From Planctomycetota bacterium (lineage in GTDB: Bacteria > Planctomycetota > UBA11346), in NCBI GenBank assembly GCA_013816485.1, contig JACDEI010000044.1:1-43702 (forward strand): 43,702 nt of DNA. Reading direction: 5' to 3'. The translations under genes were made by a program, and so were the position numbers. Position 1 is the first letter of the stretch. Each line of letters opens with the position of its first letter. Below the pieces are notes generated by a model. It had not been told where the DNA came from, did no database searches, and was given only the letters and a program-made list of their open reading frames with translations. Below are positions 27,333 through 35,868 of the stretch, piece by piece.

Positions 27333-27818
27333 ATGCTCACTCGTATGCCAGCCGATCAGGTGACCAAAGAGCGGGGTGAAACACGACGTGCCGCGCCCAG
27401 CGAGACGCCGCCACGCCTGCGGCTGCACCTGGGTTACCACCTCAAGGTCCTGCTGGTGCTCAACATCCTGCCGATCCTCGGAGCGATCTGGTTGTGGTGG
27501 CAGTGGCGGGCGGGGCACGTGACTATGCGCTCGCTCAGCGAGGAATCGAAGTCCACCTTGATCGTGGTGCTGGTGGCCGGCGTGGTCTTTGCCGTCATCG
27601 GCTGGTTCATCATGCCGGTCGCACGTTGGCTGCGCGACTATCCGAGCTGGCACCTGCGCCGTGGTCCGGCGTGGGCTTGGATCATTCCCACCTGCGGTGG
27701 CTGGCTGGCGTGGTTCGCGCTGACCCTGGCCGGGATGTTGGCCGCCGCGGCGGCGATCCTGGTCGCGGGTCTGGGACTGTGGCACTTGTTCGCCCAGGCG
27801 GGCGCTCCTGCCGCCTGA
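27333..27818 (+). CDS. Three-helix membrane protein, uncharacterised
   Basis: 161 residues from ATG 27333 (an ATG at 27345 is an alternative). After a charged N-terminus come three hydrophobic segments: VLLVLNILPILGAIWLWWQW, STLIVVLVAGVVFAVIGWFI and WLAWFALTLAGMLAAAAAIL. No motif identifies a family. It is divergent from pgi (145 bp apart). It is probably a cytoplasmic-membrane protein. Its start choice is weakly supported because no ribosome binding site is obvious. Confidence 0.65.
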   Translation: MLTRMPADQVTKERGETRRAAPSETPPRLRLHLGYHLKVLLVLNILPILGAIWLWWQWRAGHVTMRSLSEESKSTLIVVLVAGVVFAVIGWFIMPVARWLRDYPSWHLRRGPAWAWIIPTCGGWLAWFALTLAGMLAAAAAILVAGLGLWHLFAQAGAPAA

Positions 27819-27838
27819 GTGTCTGGAATCCGGAGACT

Positions 27839-27942
27839 GACATGGAGGACCGGAGAACCGGAGGACGGCACGAAGCAGATCGACCGCATCGAGCCCAGGC
27901 CCTCTGACTCATGTTCCCTCCGGTTCTCCGGTCCTCCATGTC
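27839..27942. repeat. Perfect 26-bp inverted repeat between membrane-protein and esterase genes
   Basis: Arms 27839-27864 and 27917-27942 are exact reverse complements around a 52-bp loop. The arm contains GGAGGACCGGAGAACCGGAGG. It is unlike the GTGGCACGGGCG family, but occupies the same kind of intergenic site. The 27819-28058 gap otherwise has no supported gene. Confidence 0.9.
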
Positions 27943-28058
27943 CGATCATGTCTTCCCAGACAACGTCTGAGTGTGCGTCGCGTCCACCAGTGCTGGTCAG
28001 GTCGGGGATGAACACGACAAGACGTGCGCCGTACTCTTCCATCCGCGGAGCCCTTCCC

Positions 28059-28901
28059 ATGCGCAACGTCCTGCTCATCGCCTTGTCCATCACCGCCTTC
28101 CTCGGCAGCGCGAACGCCGCGGAGGAGATCGCCCTGTGGCCGAACGGTGCGCCGGGATCGGAAGGCAAGACCGCGCCGGAGCGCATTGAGAAGGGCAACG
28201 TGGTGTCGGTGCACAAACCGTCGATCACGGTGTTCCTGCCGCCGGCCGACATCGCGACGACCAGCGCCGTGCTGGTAATCCCAGGTGGCGGCCACCGCAT
28301 TCTGTGTGTCGGCCATGAGGGCAAGAACGTCGCCGAACGGCTGAACAAACACGGCATCGCGGTGCTCATGCTCAAACACCGCTTGGCGCGTGAGGAAGGT
28401 TCGACCTACACCATCATGGACCACGCGGTGCCCGACACGCAGCGTGCCATGCGTCTGATCCGTTCACGCGCGGCGGAATGGAAGATCGATCCGGCCAAAC
28501 TCGGCGCGATGGGTTTTTCTGCCGGTGGTGAACTGGCAGCGCAGATCAGCATGAAGCCCGGCATGGGTGCGGCCGATGCCGCGGATCCGCTCGACCGCGG
28601 CGATGCGCGTCCGGCGTACCAGGCGCTGATCTATCCCGGCCGTTCGGTCGATATCATTCCGGAGAAAGGCGCACCGTCCGCATTCCTGTGCGCCGGCTGG
28701 CACGACCGCCAGGACATCAGCGAAGGGCTGGCTGAGGTCTACCTGCGCTTCAAACGCGCGGGCGTCCCGGCGGAGCTGATCATGTACGCCAACGTCGGGC
28801 ACGGGTTCGGCGTGAAGGCCGACGACAAGAGTGCCGCAGGCGCGTGGCCGGAGCGGTTTGTTGAGTGGCTGGTGCAGTCGAAGCTGCACACGCCACGGTG
28901 A
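28059..28901 (+). CDS. Secreted alpha/beta hydrolase, acetylxylan-esterase-like
   Basis: 280 residues from ATG 28059, with a signal peptide (MRNVLLIALSITAFLGSANA). The core has the oxyanion loop VLVIPGGGH (71-79), the nucleophile elbow GFSAGGELA with Ser154, and a C-terminal VGHGFG histidine; the acid is likely in the AGWHDRQD region. This resembles BD-FAE/acetylxylan-esterase-like enzymes that deacylate plant polysaccharides or similar esters. The start at 28059 was chosen because it begins a signal peptide; upstream in-frame sequence lies in the inverted repeat. Exact substrate is unknown. Confidence 0.83.
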   Translation: MRNVLLIALSITAFLGSANAAEEIALWPNGAPGSEGKTAPERIEKGNVVSVHKPSITVFLPPADIATTSAVLVIPGGGHRILCVGHEGKNVAERLNKHGIAVLMLKHRLAREEGSTYTIMDHAVPDTQRAMRLIRSRAAEWKIDPAKLGAMGFSAGGELAAQISMKPGMGAADAADPLDRGDARPAYQALIYPGRSVDIIPEKGAPSAFLCAGWHDRQDISEGLAEVYLRFKRAGVPAELIMYANVGHGFGVKADDKSAAGAWPERFVEWLVQSKLHTPR

Positions 28902-28912
28902 TGCGGTCACCC

Positions 28913-28974
28913 GTAGCACGGGCGTCTCGCCCGTGGTCAAGGTCTAACGACCACGGGCGAGACGCCCGTGCCAC
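28913..28974. repeat. Inverted pair of GCACGGGCG repeats between convergent genes
   Basis: Left copy 28913-28936 and right copy 28951-28974 are inverted copies with core CGGGCGTCTCGCCCG, separated by 14 bp. In either transcript the pair would form a long, strong hairpin, so it could act as a bidirectional transcript end for the convergent esterase and aminotransferase genes, although no T-run follows. Confidence 0.92.
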
Positions 28975-28982
28975 GGAAGCAC

Positions 28983-30221
28983 TCACCCGCCGGCTTTGCC
29001 CGCCGCATACCCATCAAGCAACGCCTCGATGCGACCCAGCACCTCGGCCATGGTCTTCTCATCTGGCAGCAGCGTGATGCGGAAGTGGTCCTGGTACGGC
29101 ACGTTGAAACTGGTGCCCGGTGCGACCAGCACGTGCTGGCGTTCGAGCAGATCGAGGGCGAACTTCTGGTCGTTGAAGCCCGGCGTCTTCGCCTTCACGA
29201 ACGCGTACATCGCGCCCTGCGGTGCGACCACGGACAGGTGTTTGCTGCGCTGCACGCCGTCGATCACTGCCTGACGCGTCTGGTACAGACGGCCACCTGG
29301 CTTGGTCAGGTCATAGATCGACTGGTAACCACCGATGGCGGTCTGCACCGCGTACTGCCCAGGGACGTTGGGACACAGGCGCAGGCTCGCCATCAGGTCG
29401 AGCGCCAGGAAGTAGTCCTTCGCGTGGCTCTTCTCGCCGGCGAATGACAACCAGCCGACGCGCAGACCGCACGCGCGGTAGACCTTGCTGAGTCCACCGA
29501 ACGTCGCGCACAAGGTCTTGGTCACCAGCGTGGCGAGCGGCACGTGCACCGCGCCGTCGTAGGTGATCTGGTCGTAGATCTCGTCGCTGAACACCACCAG
29601 GTTATGTTCTTCGGCGATGGCGACCATCTGCTGGAGCAGTTCCTTGGGGTACACCGCGCCAGTCGGATTGTTCGGCGTGATGATGACGATGGCGCGGGTC
29701 TTGGGCGTGACGCGTTTGCGCAGTTCGTCGATGTCGGGCAGGAAGCCTTTTTTCGGCGGACACGGGTAGTGCACCGCCTTGCCGCCGTTGAGCGTCACCG
29801 ACGCGGTCCACAACGGGTAGTCGGGCGTGGGGACCAACACCTCATCGCCGTCGTTCAGCAGCGCGCGCATCGCCAACAGGATCAGCTCACTGACGCCGTT
29901 GCCGATAAAAACATCATCGGCGGTGACGTTCATCACGCCAAGGCTCTGCTGCTGCATCACCACCGCTTCACGGGCCTGGAAGATGCCCTTCTGGTGACTG
30001 TAGGGATCAGCCTGATGCAGGTTCTCGATCATCGCCGCGCGCATCGACTCCGGCATGCGGAAACCAAATGCGCCGGGATTGCCGATGTTGAGCTTGATGA
30101 TCTCCTTGCCGGCCTTCTCCAACTCCAAGGCACGCCGGGCCAACGGGCCACGAATCTCGTAGCGGACGTTGTCGAGGTGGGAGCTAGGAGCGAGGCGGGG
30201 CGGCAGCATCGGGCGATCCAT
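28983..30221 (-). CDS. Aminotransferase of the AlaA/YfbQ (alanine aminotransferase) type
   Basis: 412 residues, PLP fold-type I, class I/II aminotransferase. PLP ligands visible: Asn185 in TPNNPTGAVYP (182-192), Asp213 and Tyr216 in FSDEIYDQIT, and the Schiff-base Lys246 in FGGLSKVYRACGLRVGW (241-257). The pattern, including GNPGAFGFRMPESM and PLWTASVTLNGGKAVHYPC, is that of AlaA, which transfers the amino group from glutamate to pyruvate to make alanine. It is divergent from a lipoprotein gene. The assignment to alanine rather than a related substrate rests on close motif similarity only. Confidence 0.9.
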   Translation of the reverse strand: MDRPMLPPRLAPSSHLDNVRYEIRGPLARRALELEKAGKEIIKLNIGNPGAFGFRMPESMRAAMIENLHQADPYSHQKGIFQAREAVVMQQQSLGVMNVTADDVFIGNGVSELILLAMRALLNDGDEVLVPTPDYPLWTASVTLNGGKAVHYPCPPKKGFLPDIDELRKRVTPKTRAIVIITPNNPTGAVYPKELLQQMVAIAEEHNLVVFSDEIYDQITYDGAVHVPLATLVTKTLCATFGGLSKVYRACGLRVGWLSFAGEKSHAKDYFLALDLMASLRLCPNVPGQYAVQTAIGGYQSIYDLTKPGGRLYQTRQAVIDGVQRSKHLSVVAPQGAMYAFVKAKTPGFNDQKFALDLLERQHVLVAPGTSFNVPYQDHFRITLLPDEKTMAEVLGRIEALLDGYAAGKAGG

Positions 30222-30351
30222 AAGGGCCGGGGAGCCTATGGCCGTGCCTCCCGCATGCCAGTCTCGCGCGCCCCGACTTCGCCCGGTTGCACGCGAACAG
30301 CGGAATGGCTAGAACCCCGCGCATTCCCGCTCATCCCCTGGAGCCGTCCTC

Positions 30352-30891
30352 ATGCGTCACCTCACCATCGCCCTGATCGCGATCACCTTCCTTGCCCTGA
30401 CCGCCTGCGGCGGCGGCGGATCCGGTCGCCAGACCGAGCAGAAGCTGTCGCTCGAACAGGCGCCGACCGCAACCAATGACGCCGGCCTGAAGGCCAGCAT
30501 CACCTACTACAAGCAGTCCGACCGCTACTTGATCGTCAAGCTCTCGCTGACCAACGAAAGCAAGGAGACCATCACGGTGAAAAACGGCGACAGCACCGCG
30601 CTGCCGGGATTCCGCGCCACCGTCGAAGGCCAGACCTTCATCGCTGAGTTGAAGGGCGGCAGTTGGAACCCCTGGACTGGTTACCGTCCGCCCACCGGCG
30701 GCGGTTCGAACAACCTCGAGATCCCTGCCGGTATCACCGCGAATATCGACGTGCGCTGGAACTTCCAGATGGCCCGCAAGGACTACGACTGGGTGGTGGT
30801 GGTCTCCAACCTCCAGGCCGGCGAGAAGAAGCTGAGCGACATCGCGCTGTCGTGGCCGCCAAAAGCCGCGGCTCCCGCTGCGACCAAGTAA
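30352..30891 (+). CDS. Lipoprotein, uncharacterised
   Basis: 179 residues. The signal peptide MRHLTIALIAITFLALTAC ends in the lipobox LTAC, with Cys19 expected to carry the lipid, followed by a Gly-rich linker. The mature part looks like a small beta-sandwich (YLIVKLSLTNESKETITVKN, ITANIDVRWNFQMA, DYDWVVVVSNLQAGEKKLSD), like other exported Ig-like or DUF domains. No ligand is evident. It is divergent from the aminotransferase gene and ends in a strong terminator at 30919. Confidence 0.85.
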   Translation: MRHLTIALIAITFLALTACGGGGSGRQTEQKLSLEQAPTATNDAGLKASITYYKQSDRYLIVKLSLTNESKETITVKNGDSTALPGFRATVEGQTFIAELKGGSWNPWTGYRPPTGGGSNNLEIPAGITANIDVRWNFQMARKDYDWVVVVSNLQAGEKKLSDIALSWPPKAAAPAATK

Positions 30892-30918
30892 ACCTATCGA
30901 CTGAAGCGTTCAGCACGG

Positions 30919-30948
30919 AACCCCTGGCCTTCCCGGCCGGGGGTTTTT
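30919..30948 (+). terminator. Rho-independent terminator after the lipoprotein gene
   Basis: AACCCCTGGCC pairs with GGCCGGGGGTT around a short TTCCC loop, immediately followed by a T-run (TTTTT). This is a conventional intrinsic terminator and the clearest one in the window. Confidence 0.88.
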
Positions 30949-30996
30949 CGTAAGCTGATACCGCCCCTGTTCGTCCCACCGAGGCGGAGTGACGCG

Positions 30997-32358
30997 ATGG
31001 AAGCCCTGATCCTGATCCTGGTCGAGGCGCTCGCCACGCTGTTGGCTCCCCTTGCAGGCGGCTTCCTGACGCTGGTCGGCAGCGCGCTGTCCGCTGCGAT
31101 CTCGTTGCTGATCGCCCTGGTGGGATGGCTGGTGGAGCGCGGCCGCGGCAAACGTCCGCCTGCAACCACCACTGCGCCTGCAATCCCCGCGACGACGACG
31201 GCTGCCGACGTGGCGATTGTACCCACCCGTCGCCGGCGACGCTGGACGCGCTGGCTGCTGTTCGCCACGTCTGGAACCACCGCAGCGGTGCTGCTCGCCC
31301 TGGTGGTGATCAACCTGTGGTTCATCGATGACCTTGCTCGTTGGCTGCTCGACAAACAACGCGAGCGCAGCGGCATCGCCATCACTGCCAAGACCATCGA
31401 GGGCAACCTCTTCACCGGACGTTTCCAGGCCACCGGCATCACCGTCCGCCGGATCGATCATCCGGCTGGGTTGATCGATCTGACGGCACGCCGGCTGGAG
31501 GCGCAGATCTCCGTCTGGCAGGTCTTCGCTGATCCGCTGGAGGTCCAATCGTTAACCGTCGATGGCATCCGTGGCCGTTTCGAGCGCGGCGTGCCTGGAC
31601 AGACACCGGCAAAGAAAAAAAAGAAGGACGCATCGCCCGCCGGCGAGCGCAAACAGAAACATCCCTTCGTCATCAATTCCCTGGCCATCACTGATGTGGA
31701 GGTCGCCTACGCCGACTACACGCGCAAACGTCTGCTCGCCCTGCCGGTCGTCATCCAGCACCTGACGGCGGATCCACTGCGCAGCCAGTGGGCGGTGTTC
31801 GACGTGTTGTTCCGCGCCAACGCCACCGGGACAATCGCCGGACGCCCGTTCCACATCACCACCACCGGCGACGACCTGGGACGTGAAACCGCGTGGCACG
31901 TCGACGGCCTACCGGTGGAGATCCTGGCCGATCAGATCGGCGGCCCCTTCGCCCTGCTGTCGGGTGGCACCTGCGACGTGCACGTGGTCGATAGGTGGCG
32001 GATGTCACAGGATGAGCGCGTGATCGTGATGGACTGGTCGATGGTGCTGAATCAGGTCAAAGCTGAGGTTCCCGAGGGCCTCTCCACCGTCATGGCGCTG
32101 CTGGCCAAACCCGCGGTCGCCTTCATCAACGCCAAGGGCGAACGCGTACCGCTGTCGTTCCGGGTCGAGATCGACGAGCACCGTTTCGACGGCGCCGCCA
32201 GCGCCGAGGCCGCCGGGCTGTGGGAGGTCGTCAGCGATTCCGCGGCCAGCACCCTGGCCAAGTCGCTCGGCATCGAAACCGACGCGGTGAAGGACAGCAG
32301 CGACAAGCTGCTGGAGAAGGCCAAGGACATATTGGACAAGTGGCGCAAGAAGGACTGA
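30997..32358 (+). CDS. Membrane-anchored protein with AsmA-like architecture
   Basis: 453 residues. Residues 1-~46 (EALATLLAPLAGGFLTLVGS, then SAAISLLIALVGWLVER) are strongly hydrophobic. A second helix follows at about 86-115 (LLFATSGTTAAVLLALVVIN). The remaining part begins DKQRERSGIAITAKTIEGNL and FTGRFQATGITVRRI, a pattern like the AsmA/TamB-type repeats that follow the membrane helix. A Lys-rich tract (KKKKKD, near 205) lies inside a loop. The family link is suggestive, not certain; the protein could help move lipids or assemble the envelope. It follows the lipoprotein's terminator. Confidence 0.6.
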   Translation: MEALILILVEALATLLAPLAGGFLTLVGSALSAAISLLIALVGWLVERGRGKRPPATTTAPAIPATTTAADVAIVPTRRRRRWTRWLLFATSGTTAAVLLALVVINLWFIDDLARWLLDKQRERSGIAITAKTIEGNLFTGRFQATGITVRRIDHPAGLIDLTARRLEAQISVWQVFADPLEVQSLTVDGIRGRFERGVPGQTPAKKKKKDASPAGERKQKHPFVINSLAITDVEVAYADYTRKRLLALPVVIQHLTADPLRSQWAVFDVLFRANATGTIAGRPFHITTTGDDLGRETAWHVDGLPVEILADQIGGPFALLSGGTCDVHVVDRWRMSQDERVIVMDWSMVLNQVKAEVPEGLSTVMALLAKPAVAFINAKGERVPLSFRVEIDEHRFDGAASAEAAGLWEVVSDSAASTLAKSLGIETDAVKDSSDKLLEKAKDILDKWRKKD

Positions 32359-32396
32359 TTCCGCGCTCAGCGGCAACCCCAGCGGAACGACGCTGA

Positions 32397-33356
32397 TCAG
32401 CCGAGTCCGGCGGCGCGACGCAAACGATCGTTGATGCCGAGGCCCAAGCCGTGGTCGGGCAGCAGCTCCGCCACCAGCGACGTCACGTCGCTGGCATCGA
32501 GCCGACGCAGTGCAGCGAACAGACCGGCAGCGGCTTCAGCGAGATCACCGTGGCGACTGAGCACTTCGATCTGGCGCAGTGACGATGGCAGATCGCAACC
32601 GGTGAACGCGAGCACGCCGGTCGCCGGGTCGTCCGGCCACGCCTCGCCGGCATGACGCAGACGCAGCGGTTTCACCGGCGCGTAATGGCTCGGCAACATG
32701 CCAGGCGCCTGCTGCGGCAGCAACGCCGCACGGGCCACACGATCGGCGACGGCGACCGGTTCACCGAGGATTTCCTCCAGGCGTTCGCGCGTGACGCCGC
32801 CCGGACGCAGGATGAGCGGTGCGGGATCCGGCAGCAGCACGGTACTTTCGATGCCGACGCGGCACGGCCCGCCATCGAGCACCACCGCCACGGCGTCGCC
32901 CAACTGCTCACGCACATGCGCCGCGGTGGTGGGCGAGATGCGCCCGAAGAGATTCGCGCTCGGCGCAGCAAGCGGCACGCCAGCGGCGCGGATCAGTGCC
33001 AACGCCAACGGATGGGCAGGACAACGCACGCCAACGGTTTCCAGACCGCTGGTGACCACATCCGGCACGTTTTCGCGACGCGGCAGCACCAACGTCAAAG
33101 GACCTGGCCACAACGCCGCGGCCAGCCGTTCGGCACGTGGTGATGGCTTGGCCACCGTCCACGCCTGCGCCGCATCGGCGACATGAACGATCAGCGGATC
33201 GAACGTCGGCCGCCCTTTCGCACTGAAGACGCGCAGCACCGCAGTCGCATCGAGTGCGTTCGCCGCCAAGCCATACACCGTCTCGGTCGGCATGCCGACC
33301 AGGTGGCCGGCACGGATGGCGGCAACTGCGATGGTGAGCGGATCCTGAGCAGGCAT
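32397..33356 (-). CDS. Threonylcarbamoyl-AMP synthase (Sua5/YrdC/TsaC type, with C-terminal Sua5 domain)
   Basis: Makes threonylcarbamoyl-AMP from threonine, bicarbonate and ATP, the first step of the t6A37 tRNA modification. 319 residues from ATG 33356; the long in-frame extension upstream (to 33512) is not supported because the family begins near this Met. Key parts: GMPTETVYGLAANALD (21-36), the active-site SAKGRPTFDPLIVH, AAPSANLFGRISPTT and LRPGGVTRERL, followed by a C-terminal Sua5 domain (LPSHYAPVKPLRL). The full Sua5 layout is longer than E. coli TsaC. It lies divergent to a small ORF. Confidence 0.94.
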   Translation of the reverse strand: MPAQDPLTIAVAAIRAGHLVGMPTETVYGLAANALDATAVLRVFSAKGRPTFDPLIVHVADAAQAWTVAKPSPRAERLAAALWPGPLTLVLPRRENVPDVVTSGLETVGVRCPAHPLALALIRAAGVPLAAPSANLFGRISPTTAAHVREQLGDAVAVVLDGGPCRVGIESTVLLPDPAPLILRPGGVTRERLEEILGEPVAVADRVARAALLPQQAPGMLPSHYAPVKPLRLRHAGEAWPDDPATGVLAFTGCDLPSSLRQIEVLSRHGDLAEAAAGLFAALRRLDASDVTSLVAELLPDHGLGLGINDRLRRAAGLG

Positions 33357-33504
33357 GCACGACAGTGTGCTGGGCAGCGTGCGCTTGCCCAGGACCTCAC
33401 CTGACCAGGCCGCGATCCATTGGCGCTGACGATGGATGCGGTCGTCGAACCGATTGGCGGACCAGGGGACGACGTGGCACAAGATCACGGCAAGGAGACC
33501 AGCC

Positions 33505-33798
33505 ATGATCACGCCCTATCCGCCGCCCCCGGGTCCACGCGTCGAACTGCTGCGTGTGCGTCGGGTCGCTCCGACCGCACCCGTCGAGCGTAGTGGACCG
33601 TCACCCCTGCGCGATCCCGGCGATCTCGCCGTAGCGCAGCCCGCGCGGATCAACCGCGTGGAGATCAGCGAGTGCAGTCGCGCACAGGCGCGGCTGATCG
33701 ACCCTTCGCGCGCAACCACCCAGAAATACCGCAGGTGGTGGAAGTTGAGCTGGTCGGGGTTGAGCGCAGAACGATCCATCGGGCACTCCTATGGCTGA
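33505..33798 (+). CDS. Small proline-rich hypothetical protein, possibly truncated by a rearrangement
   Basis: 97 residues from ATG 33505 with a strong AAGGAG 7 nt upstream. The N-terminal part (MITPYPPPPGPRVELLRVRR) is proline and arginine rich. The last ~35 codons are antisense to the NhaR-like remnant at 33685-33779 and look like chance sequence, so the original gene probably ended differently or continued. No family is recognised. The strong ribosome binding site is the main reason to keep it. Confidence 0.4.
   Translation: MITPYPPPPGPRVELLRVRRVAPTAPVERSGPSPLRDPGDLAVAQPARINRVEISECSRAQARLIDPSRATTQKYRRWWKLSWSGLSAERSIGHSYG
33685..33779 (-). pseudogene. 5' remnant of a LysR-family (NhaR-like) regulator gene
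   Basis: From ATG 33779, with AGGAG 6 nt upstream, the frame reads MDRSALNPDQLNFHHLRYFW and then VVAREGSISRACARLH. This is the N-terminus of NhaR-like LysR regulators, where the DNA-binding helix should continue with a sequence like SQPTIS. Here, after about residue 36, homology stops abruptly (SLISTRLIRAG), and the remaining frame is the antisense of the small proline-rich ORF. The helix-turn-helix is incomplete, so it cannot act as a regulator. A deletion or rearrangement likely joined it to the neighbouring gene. Confidence 0.55.
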
Positions 33799-33865
33799 AC
33801 CTGCCACTACTGATGCGCGGCCTCAAGCTGGGGGCGTACACCACTCCACACCCGTGGAGAACACC

Positions 33866-34171
33866 ATGAACCACAACGTACCCCTCACCTACCTCGGCGA
33901 CCAGTCCCTCTGGAGCGAGGACGTCAGCTGGTTGGCGGAACAACGCGCCTGGCACACGCTCGGCCATCTCGCGCCGCGCATCCGTTGGATGCACCTCTAC
34001 CTAGAGGAATCACCCGTCGGTGATGGCATCCTGGTGCGCATCCAGCTCGACCTCGCCGGTCACGAACTTGCCAGCGTGTGCTCCATCCGCAGTTGCCCGC
34101 AATCCGCGTTGTGCGCAGCCTTCGACCTGCTGCGACACGAGATTGAACGCGACGAACCGGTCGCAGTCTGA
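33866..34171 (+). CDS. Small HPF/RaiA-like (ribosome-associated) protein
   Basis: 101 residues from ATG 33866, with GGAG 6 nt upstream. The segment RIRWMHLYLEESPVGDGILV (39-58) followed by RIQLDLAGHELASVCSIRSC, then a helix (ALCAAFDLLRHEIER), has the beta-beta-beta-alpha order of the hibernation-promoting-factor fold. It resembles short HPF-like proteins in which a charged beta-strand precedes a helix with an acidic tail. There is no C-terminal dimer domain as in long HPF. The match is based on pattern only; a role at the ribosome is inference. It precedes the terC gene by 75 nt. Confidence 0.5.
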   Translation: MNHNVPLTYLGDQSLWSEDVSWLAEQRAWHTLGHLAPRIRWMHLYLEESPVGDGILVRIQLDLAGHELASVCSIRSCPQSALCAAFDLLRHEIERDEPVAV

Positions 34172-34246
34172 TCAAACCGGCCGGCTTCGGCCGCGACCGT
34201 ACGCTGTGACCGCACAAGGCCGCTCCACCCTGCCTAGGGATCAACC

Positions 34247-35329
34247 GTGGATATCAACTGGACCGTCTTCGCCATCTTCAACCTCTTCGTGGTGGCGATG
34301 CTCGCGCTCGACCTCGGTGTCTTTCACCGCAAAAGCCATGCGGTGTCGGTGCGTGAAGCGTTGAGCTGGAGCGGTGTGTGGATTGCACTCGCCTTAAGCT
34401 TCAACGCCCTGTTATGGCTGATGCCGGGGATCTTCTTCAACGATGGCAACGTCGCCCATGCGGTCGCGCGCGGTGAACTGGTGGTTGGTGCCGGGCTGAG
34501 CGACTACGGCGCCCTGCGGGCCGAACAGTTCCTGGCCGGCTACCTGATCGAAAAATCGCTCTCGGTCGACAACCTGTTCGTCTTCCTGCTGATTTTCACC
34601 GCGTTCGCCGTGCCGGCTGCCTACCAGCACAAGCTGTTGTTCTATGGCATCGTCGGCGCGCTGGTCCTGCGCGCGATATTCATCTTTGGTGGCGTGGCGC
34701 TGATCCAGAACTTCGCCTGGATCATCTACATCTTCGGCACCTTCCTGATCTTCACCGGTATAAAAATGCTGATGCCTCACCGACCGATGGACCCCGCGAA
34801 CCATTGGGTGGTTCGTTTGGCGCGCAGGATCTTGCCGGTCAGTTCCAAGCCGGATGGCGACCGCTTCTTCATCGTTGAGAACGGCAAACGCATGGTCACG
34901 CCGCTGTTCCTCGTCCTGTTGGTGATCGAATTCACTGACGTGGTGTTCGCGATCGATTCCATACCTGCGATCCTGGCGATCACCGACAACGTCTTCATCG
35001 TCTACACCTCGAACGTCTTCGCGATCCTCGGCTTGCGCTCGCTCTACTTCGCGCTGGCTGGCATGGCCGACGTCTTCCACTACCTGAAGTATGGTCTGTC
35101 CGCGATCCTGCTGTTCGTCGGCGGCAAGATGCTGGCGCACGCGATCACCGTCGAACAGACCGTGATCGATGCCGCCGGTGTGGCGACCACCGTATTGGTG
35201 CCGTTCAAGGTCCCGATCGCCTGGTCCTTGGCCGTGATCGGCTCGCTCCTTGCCCTCGCGGTGATCGCCTCGCTGATGCGGCTCTGGTGGCTGCGGCGGC
35301 AAGCTGCCGCCCTCAGTCAAAAGGCGTAG
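34247..35329 (+). CDS. TerC-family membrane protein (Alx-like)
   Basis: 360 residues, about nine membrane helices. Signature features include the acidic residues in LDLGVFHRKSH (21-31) and EKSLSVDNLFVFLLIFTAF, and the second-half repeat VIEFTDVVFAIDSIPAILAI, with Asp and Glu in the membrane proposed to bind metal. E. coli Alx, of the same family, exports manganese; TerC proteins also work with secreted enzymes' metallation. The 75-bp leader does not show the yybP-ykoY manganese riboswitch motif. Its stop overlaps the convergent Dabb gene by 13 nt. Confidence 0.93.
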   Translation: MDINWTVFAIFNLFVVAMLALDLGVFHRKSHAVSVREALSWSGVWIALALSFNALLWLMPGIFFNDGNVAHAVARGELVVGAGLSDYGALRAEQFLAGYLIEKSLSVDNLFVFLLIFTAFAVPAAYQHKLLFYGIVGALVLRAIFIFGGVALIQNFAWIIYIFGTFLIFTGIKMLMPHRPMDPANHWVVRLARRILPVSSKPDGDRFFIVENGKRMVTPLFLVLLVIEFTDVVFAIDSIPAILAITDNVFIVYTSNVFAILGLRSLYFALAGMADVFHYLKYGLSAILLFVGGKMLAHAITVEQTVIDAAGVATTVLVPFKVPIAWSLAVIGSLLALAVIASLMRLWWLRRQAAALSQKA

Positions 35330-35613
35330 TCGAGTACGCACACATCCTCGATGTGCGGCTTGATCGGCGTAACCGCAGCGATGTGCGCCGGGTGCGGCAG
35401 GTAGGCATCGCGAGCAGCCGCATCGGTAAACACCACCGACAGCCCGGCGGTGAAACCTTTACCGAGGCCTTCGGGACTGTTCTGGAGGCCGACGCTGACG
35501 CTGACCACGCCTGGGATGCTCTGCTTCATCGCCAGGAACGCGGCGAAGGCCTGCGTCTCGAGCTCGCGGGTCATGCTCGGCTTCCATGTGAAGAACACGT
35601 TGTGCTGGATCAT
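35317..35613 (-). CDS. Dabb-family (stress-responsive alpha/beta barrel) small protein
   Basis: 98 residues from ATG 35613, with GGAG 7 nt upstream. MIQHNVFFTWKPSMTRELET and then FTAGLSVVFTDAAARDAYLPHPAHIAAV match the Dabb fold, in which a dimer forms an alpha/beta barrel. The conserved histidines (HNVFF near the start; HPAH towards the end) are present. Dabb proteins include small cyclases and uncharacterised stress proteins; no substrate is predicted. A longer in-frame extension to 35826 is not supported. Confidence 0.85.
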   Translation of the reverse strand: MIQHNVFFTWKPSMTRELETQAFAAFLAMKQSIPGVVSVSVGLQNSPEGLGKGFTAGLSVVFTDAAARDAYLPHPAHIAAVTPIKPHIEDVCVLDYAF

Positions 35614-35868
35614 CGCTCGCTCCACGGCGGAACGTAGTTCCGATCCGCACCACCGCCAATCGCGAAAGGTTGGACGATCCTGGTGTCCAGTTGTCGCAAA
35701 GTGCGGGAACGGTTCAGACCACCCGACAACCGGCATGCGCGCGGACGGTGCGCGCACATGCACGATCCTGCTAGGATCCGGCTGTCGCATGGACGAGCAT
35801 TGCTTTCCCTGGTGGCCATCCCACAAGCCTTCCTCGACGGCACAGCCAAGCGCCGATGGAGCCAGCGG

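Noticed and set aside
26808..27785. A 325-codon minus-strand frame spanning the pgi start and the membrane-protein gene
   Set aside because: It overlaps pgi in another frame and runs antisense to the membrane protein; it lacks motifs.
28913..28974. A standard Rho-independent terminator formed by the inverted pair
   Set aside because: The hairpin is long and G+C-rich, but no T-run follows on either strand, and identical pairs occur in non-terminator positions.
34172..34246. A manganese (yybP-ykoY) riboswitch before terC
   Set aside because: The 75-bp leader lacks the conserved riboswitch motifs and is too short for the full fold.
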